Assembly: GCF_004331385.1 (NCBI RefSeq)
Contig: NZ_SJON01000007.1
Span: 1 to 64,000 of the forward strand
Source: Enterobacter quasihormaechei
Lineage (GTDB): Bacteria; Pseudomonadota; Gammaproteobacteria; Enterobacterales; Enterobacteriaceae
Length of the DNA: 64,000 nt
Reading direction: 5' to 3'
Position 1 is the stretch's first letter. The number at the start of each line of letters is the position of its first letter. The position numbers and the translations under genes were made by a program. Positions 60,162-64,000 of the stretch are shown piece by piece. The notes beneath the pieces are model-generated. The model was not told the origin of the DNA and did no database searches. It was given only the letters and a program-made list of their open reading frames with translations.

Positions 60162-60850
60162 TTCACGGCCTCCGGCAACAGGGTCAGCAGCATCTGATCC
60201 AGCCAGCGATCCAGCCCCCACCAGAGTGCAACGACCACCATCACGCTCAGACCAATACGTACGGGCCATGACGCCAGCCAGCCGCCCATAATTCCCCGCC
60301 CGGTATGGCTCTCCGCAAGTACGGGGTGGGACTGTGGATAGCTGAACGGCGTGACATATTCGCTGAGGACGCTGACAAGTTTCTGGCGCTCCGGGTCATT
60401 CGGTGAACGGTAACTGCCGAGAAAACCCAGCATCATGACCCGCTGGAAACAGGTCACGACAGCGTGGTCTGGCGCCGGTTCACGCAGCACATCACGCATC
60501 CGGTCGCACAGCGTGTCACCAGCATCCATAGTGCCGAGGAAGTACCCTTGCAGGGGAATGTCATACCACTGTATACAGGCGTCATCCTCCACACCGCGAC
60601 CTTTGACCGCCTCATCGAGTAGCGCGCATTGTGCCGTGAGAATATGCTGGCAGCTGGCTTCATCGAGCTCTCTCGCTTTCAGTTCACGTTGCACACGTTC
60701 CACATCAGCAATACAACGCTCCCAAAGGATTCGCCCTTCCCCTTCCTGGAATGTCGGGCCGTGACGCAGGCTTATCACCTGTAGCCAGGTGTCCTGGAGT
60801 AGAGCATCAATATCAATGAACGCGGCATTAGCGCGTTTACGATCACTCAT
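60158..60850 (-). CDS. tssL: TssL (DotU), T6SS membrane complex protein
   Basis: A 230-residue DotU-family protein with a cytoplasmic helical domain (CQHILTAQCALLDEAVKGRG, WYDIPLQGYFLGTMDAGDTL, FLGSYRSPNDPERQKLVSVL) and one C-terminal membrane helix (VRIGLSVMVVVALWWGLDRW, about 197-216). It lacks its own peptidoglycan-binding domain, which is supplied by the adjacent OmpA-domain protein. It overlaps both neighbours by four bases (ATGA), so tssK, tssL and the OmpA gene are translationally coupled. Confidence 0.94.
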   Translation of the reverse strand: MSDRKRANAAFIDIDALLQDTWLQVISLRHGPTFQEGEGRILWERCIADVERVQRELKARELDEASCQHILTAQCALLDEAVKGRGVEDDACIQWYDIPLQGYFLGTMDAGDTLCDRMRDVLREPAPDHAVVTCFQRVMMLGFLGSYRSPNDPERQKLVSVLSEYVTPFSYPQSHPVLAESHTGRGIMGGWLASWPVRIGLSVMVVVALWWGLDRWLDQMLLTLLPEAVK

Positions 60851-62187
60851 GTTCTCAGTACCGCAAAGAGTTCAAGTTCAGGCTCGGCAAGCATTCCAGG
60901 AACGTAAAACATACAGGTTCCGCTCTGGAACATTTCTATGGCCAGGGGATGAGAGACATCAAGGCTGAAATACTGATTTTCCAGACGCAGTGGGATGGCT
61001 GCCGGCACATGACGCAGCGGCGTCAGAGGAACACCTACCCGCGATGAGTTGACGATACTCCTGACATGATCGGGGCTGCCGACCTTGCACTGCCGCGGGA
61101 ATTGCTCCTGCAATTGTGCCACCGGCAACGGTGAACGCACGGAGAGGTAATAATCAGCTTCTTCGCGCAAACGCGGATCGTGCAGACGAGCCTGCCAGAA
61201 GTGAAGCCGGGCATCATGCTCTAGTTCAATAGCTACCACACGCGATGGCAGGCTAGCTTCGAGCAGGTCACCTAATAAATCAAAGAGCGGCGGGAAGACG
61301 TTATTTAGTTGCTCATGTTGCCATACTGGGATCGCGCTGACCTGATGCTCCAGCGAGAAGGTCAGTAGGCTTCCTGCAAGCCGAGCCAACTCTGGATACA
61401 GACGCTCAGGCGGGCTTTGTGGATTGCGCTGAAACTGCCCCAGCACAGGCTCAGCACTGTTAAGGGCATTAAGCAACCAGAACAGGGAGACATCGGCTAC
61501 GGCAAAATCCGCCATACGCTCATTACTTTCCCGGCGCATGTCCATCAGACGGCCCAGACGAGCGCGCAGTTGCGTCAACAGTTGCTCCAGCTGAGTCACC
61601 AACCAGCGGCTGCCCAGCAGCGCCAAAAGTGGTGGAAGGTACGTCTCATCAAGTGCCCAGTTTCCCTGTGAATCCCGCTGTAGGTGAGCGACCGGACAGG
61701 TCAGGTAATCGCTGTTGTTTTGATGAGCGAAACGCAACGTCAGTTCTGGCCGCATTACCGCAATCTGGCGAGTGTCATCTCCAAAAAGGTTGCGGACATC
61801 CTGCCAGCGCTGACGATAGCGAACAGGACGCCCTGCGACCTCATCGGGCTTAAGGCAGTTGCCACCATTCGCGCGTAGCAGCGGAAGGGCCAATACCACT
61901 ACCACATCCTGTGATTCACTCTCCAACGCCAGCACCGGGGGAAGGTCGTCAGCATTATCCGTATCGATTAATGTCCCGTCAGGAAACCGGATGTGCAGAT
62001 GACGGGCCTGCAAACGACCCAGCTTGAGAATATCCGATTCGAAAGTGGCATTAATTACCCCCCAGGGATGGGTGAGACCCAGCCGGGCGATACATTCCGC
62101 AGACCAGGCCGCATAGGCGGCCTGTTGCTGGAAGTGCTGGGGAGAGACCATCTGGCCCCTGCCCCATAACGGTTGTTCCGTTTTCAT
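60847..62187 (-). CDS. tssK: TssK, T6SS baseplate connector
   Basis: A 446-residue TssK/VasE protein. The N-terminal shoulder domain begins WGRGQMVSPQHFQQQAAYAA, which is the family signature. The middle has SNERMADFAVADVSLFWLLN and ELARLAGSLLTFSLEHQVSA, and the C-terminal head domain ends LEMFQSGTCMFYVPGM-like (residues IEMFQSGTCMFYVPGMLAEP). Trimers link the TssEFG wedge to the TssL/TssM membrane complex. It lies 15 bases after tssC. Confidence 0.94.
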   Translation of the reverse strand: MKTEQPLWGRGQMVSPQHFQQQAAYAAWSAECIARLGLTHPWGVINATFESDILKLGRLQARHLHIRFPDGTLIDTDNADDLPPVLALESESQDVVVVLALPLLRANGGNCLKPDEVAGRPVRYRQRWQDVRNLFGDDTRQIAVMRPELTLRFAHQNNSDYLTCPVAHLQRDSQGNWALDETYLPPLLALLGSRWLVTQLEQLLTQLRARLGRLMDMRRESNERMADFAVADVSLFWLLNALNSAEPVLGQFQRNPQSPPERLYPELARLAGSLLTFSLEHQVSAIPVWQHEQLNNVFPPLFDLLGDLLEASLPSRVVAIELEHDARLHFWQARLHDPRLREEADYYLSVRSPLPVAQLQEQFPRQCKVGSPDHVRSIVNSSRVGVPLTPLRHVPAAIPLRLENQYFSLDVSHPLAIEMFQSGTCMFYVPGMLAEPELELFAVLRT

Positions 62188-62202
62188 GCTTCCTGCCTTA
62201 CG

Positions 62203-63738
62203 TTACGCTTTCGCTTTCGGCATCTGGCTTACCAGAGACAGGTTCACGTCCATCCCTTCCACCTGGAAATGCGGAACCGCATACAGCTTCACGCGGAAGA
62301 AGCCCGGGTTGTCTTCGATATCTTCCACCACCACCTTCGCGTCACGCAGCGGATGCGAAGCCTGCAACTCATCGCCCGGATCGGTCATTTCAGTCACTAG
62401 ACTACGCACCCAGGTATTCAGCTCCAGCTCCAGCAGACGGCGGTCCTTGGTGGTGCCGATGTTCTCGCGCTGAATCAGCTTCAGGTAGTGCGCAATACGC
62501 GACAGCAGGAAGATGTAAGGCAGACGGGCATTGATGCGGCTATTGGCCGTCGCATCTGCGGTGTCGTACAGCGCCGGTTTCTGAGCGGAGTTGGCCGAGA
62601 AGAAGCAGGCGTAATCGCGGTTTTTGTAGTACGACAGTGGGATAAAGCCAAGATTGGCGAACTCAAATTCGCGAGTCTCCGGGATCATCACTTCGGACGG
62701 TATCTTCACCTGGTTACCGGTACCGAGGTCGTACAGGTGGATCGGCAGATCTTTCACCGCTCCGCCCGCCTGCGGGCCGCGGATTTGCACGCACCAGCCG
62801 TTATTGATGAAGCTCTTCACCATATTAGAGGCAAAGGAGAACGACGCGCTGGTCCACAGGTATTTCTCGTGATCCGGGCCTTTCACTTGCTCAACGTAGT
62901 TGAAGCTGCGAACAGGCACGGTATCAGGGCCATACGGCAAACGCCCCAGCACGCGCGGCATCACCAGGCCGATATAGCGGGCGTCGTCAGTGTCGCGGAA
63001 GGATTTCCACTTGATGTATTCAGCGCGGTCGAAGTAGTTGCCGATATCCTTAATCGCAGCAACCTCTTCCATAGAATCTTTCAGGAAGAATTTCGGGCCG
63101 ACAGAGCCAATAAACGGCATGTGTGCGGCAGCAGACACTTTAGAGATGTTGCGCAGCAGCGCCACATCCTGCGGGCTGGCGTCAAATTCATAGGATGAAA
63201 TGACTGAACCAATCGGCTCGCCGCCCGGGGTGTCGTATTCGGCGGTATAAGTGTGCCAGTAGAGGCCGCTCTGGATCAGTTCCGGTGCATCCTCAAAATC
63301 CTGGCGCAGGTCGTCCTTGGAGACGTCCAGAATCTCGGTTTTCACATTCTGGCGGTAGTCGGTGCTGTCCACCAGCTGCTTCAGGCCGCGCCACAGGGAT
63401 TCCACTTTCTGGAACTCCTGATGATGCATTACGGCATCCAGCTGACGGCTAATCTGAAAATCCAGCTCGGCGATATGGTGGTCAATCAGCGTCTTGTCGA
63501 GCTTATCCACGGGCTGACCGGATTTGCGGATGCAGTCCATAAATACCTGCATCGCCGCCGTCAGGCGTTCACCCGCCGGAGTGTCAGAAAGCGCGGCATC
63601 ATCCAGAAACGCATTGATATCACCCAGGCTGGAGGCCGGAGTGAGGTTGATTTTTTCAAACAGGGAGGCGTAAACGCCCTCTTTTTCCAGTACGGTGGTC
63701 TGCCCCTGCGCGGAGGCGGTTTCAGTATTCACAGACAT
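62203..63738 (-). CDS. tssC: TssC, T6SS sheath large subunit
   Basis: A 511-residue TssC/VipB. Recognisable blocks are QEFQKVESLWRGLKQLVDST, VGPKFFLKDSMEEVAAIKDI, GWCVQIRGPQAGGAVKDLPI and the C-terminal VEGMDVNLSLVSQMPKAK. It pairs with TssB to form the contractile sheath and is the substrate of ClpV. The frame opens at an ATG at 63744 only two bases from GGGA; the ATG at 63738 (MSVNTETAS) is at proper spacing. It follows tssB by 40 bases. Confidence 0.95.
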   Translation of the reverse strand: MSVNTETASAQGQTTVLEKEGVYASLFEKINLTPASSLGDINAFLDDAALSDTPAGERLTAAMQVFMDCIRKSGQPVDKLDKTLIDHHIAELDFQISRQLDAVMHHQEFQKVESLWRGLKQLVDSTDYRQNVKTEILDVSKDDLRQDFEDAPELIQSGLYWHTYTAEYDTPGGEPIGSVISSYEFDASPQDVALLRNISKVSAAAHMPFIGSVGPKFFLKDSMEEVAAIKDIGNYFDRAEYIKWKSFRDTDDARYIGLVMPRVLGRLPYGPDTVPVRSFNYVEQVKGPDHEKYLWTSASFSFASNMVKSFINNGWCVQIRGPQAGGAVKDLPIHLYDLGTGNQVKIPSEVMIPETREFEFANLGFIPLSYYKNRDYACFFSANSAQKPALYDTADATANSRINARLPYIFLLSRIAHYLKLIQRENIGTTKDRRLLELELNTWVRSLVTEMTDPGDELQASHPLRDAKVVVEDIEDNPGFFRVKLYAVPHFQVEGMDVNLSLVSQMPKAKA

Positions 63739-63778
63739 CAGCATATTCCCGGTTAATCCATTAAATTACACATGCCGC

Positions 63779-64000
63779 TTATTTCGGGGCCAGTGCACTC
63801 ATTTCGTCGCGTAATTCCTGAGACAGCGCTGGGTCTTTAAGAATTTTCTCGAGTTCTTTTCTGAAAGTAGCGTTATCAAGAAGATTGGATTTGAGATCGC
63901 GTAATAAATTACGCATAGCCAGCATGGCACGGAGCTGAGGGATCTGGCGGGCCACCTGTTCAGGTTCGAAATCCTTAATATCGGAGAAGTTAAGTTTTAT
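63779..64000 (-). CDS. tssB: TssB, T6SS sheath small subunit (cut by window edge)
   Basis: The last 73 codons of a TssB/VipA gene, running off the right end of the window. The visible part reads KLNFSDIKDFEPEQVARQIP, then LRAMLAMRNLLRDLKSNLLD and a C-terminal helix ending MSALAPK. The FEPEQVARQIP.L motif and the position immediately before tssC identify it. It is the partner of TssC in the sheath. The start lies outside the window, so the operon promoter is not visible either. Confidence 0.88.
   Translation of the reverse strand: MKLNFSDIKDFEPEQVARQIPQLRAMLAMRNLLRDLKSNLLDNATFRKELEKILKDPALSQELRDEMSALAPK

Noticed and set aside
1..64000. CRISPR arrays, rRNA, tRNA genes or intact insertion sequences
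   Set aside because: Looked for regular short repeats, clover-leaf-like sequences and transposase frames with terminal repeats; none was seen. The integrase remnant and the REP-type repeat are the only mobile-related traces.

Overview
The window reads as chromosomal DNA of an enteric gammaproteobacterium, most likely Enterobacter (E. cloacae complex) or a close relative. Gene order in the left half follows the E. coli K-12 ydc-ync and ydb-ttcA-zntB blocks (yncE, yncD, mcbR, curA, mnaT, ydcZ, ydcY; ortT; patD, ydcR; hslJ, ydbJ, ydbK, micC, ompN; ttcA, dbpA, fnrS, zntB). The protein sequences are close but not identical to the E. coli ones, and the extra loci (srfABC, a Tle/Tli-carrying T6SS) fit Enterobacter. 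The species call is an inference; no rRNA or tRNA is present to anchor it.

Region 1 (1-9.3 kb) holds divergent yncE / yncD(pqqU) with a Fur-like box between them, mcbR and curA, an XRE-cupin regulator divergent from mnaT-ydcZ with two copies of a palindromic motif in between, ydcY, a REP-type inverted repeat and an orphan DppA-like binding protein. Region 2 (9.5-16 kb) is the srfABC operon, encoding a tail-anchored-looking protein, an actin-like ATPase-fold protein and a protein with a degenerate P-loop. Region 3 (16-20.7 kb) holds the ortT toxin gene, a yeaR-yoaG operon in which yeaR is duplicated in tandem behind a strong NsrR-like box, patD and ydcR directly adjacent (the ydcSTUV transporter genes that lie between them in E. 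coli are absent), and a YmcF-type zinc-ribbon protein.

Region 4 (21-25 kb) is a small translationally coupled module of orphan hcp, a DUF2778 Tlde1-like L,D-transpeptidase-fold effector and a membrane protein in the immunity position, followed by a CioAB-type cytochrome bd oxidase with its 42-residue DUF2474 subunit. Region 5 (25-37.4 kb) carries hslJ, ydbJ, the 1174-residue pyruvate:flavodoxin oxidoreductase, the sRNA MicC next to an OmpN-type porin, a GFA protein, two small genes, a tyrosine-recombinase remnant directly upstream of ttcA, dbpA, a proline-rich small protein, the anaerobic sRNA FnrS with its FNR box, zntB and a chemoreceptor lacking a periplasmic domain.

Region 6 (37.7-64 kb, all minus strand) is an almost complete type VI secretion operon. 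Read in its own direction it runs tssB (cut by the window edge), tssC, tssK, tssL, an OmpA-domain protein, hcp, clpV, vgrG, a lipase effector (tle), its immunity gene (tli), a PAAR tip gene, an unnamed membrane protein, tssM, tssA, tssF, tssG, tssJ, tssE, a VasL-like protein and a terminal gene of unknown function. Sheath (TssBC), baseplate (TssEFGK), membrane complex (TssJLM plus the OmpA-domain protein), tube and tip (Hcp, VgrG, PAAR) and recycling ATPase (ClpV) are all present. The effector/immunity/PAAR segment and the 5' end of tssM are visibly richer in A+T than the rest, which suggests cassette exchange. The orphan hcp module at 21 kb probably feeds this same machine.
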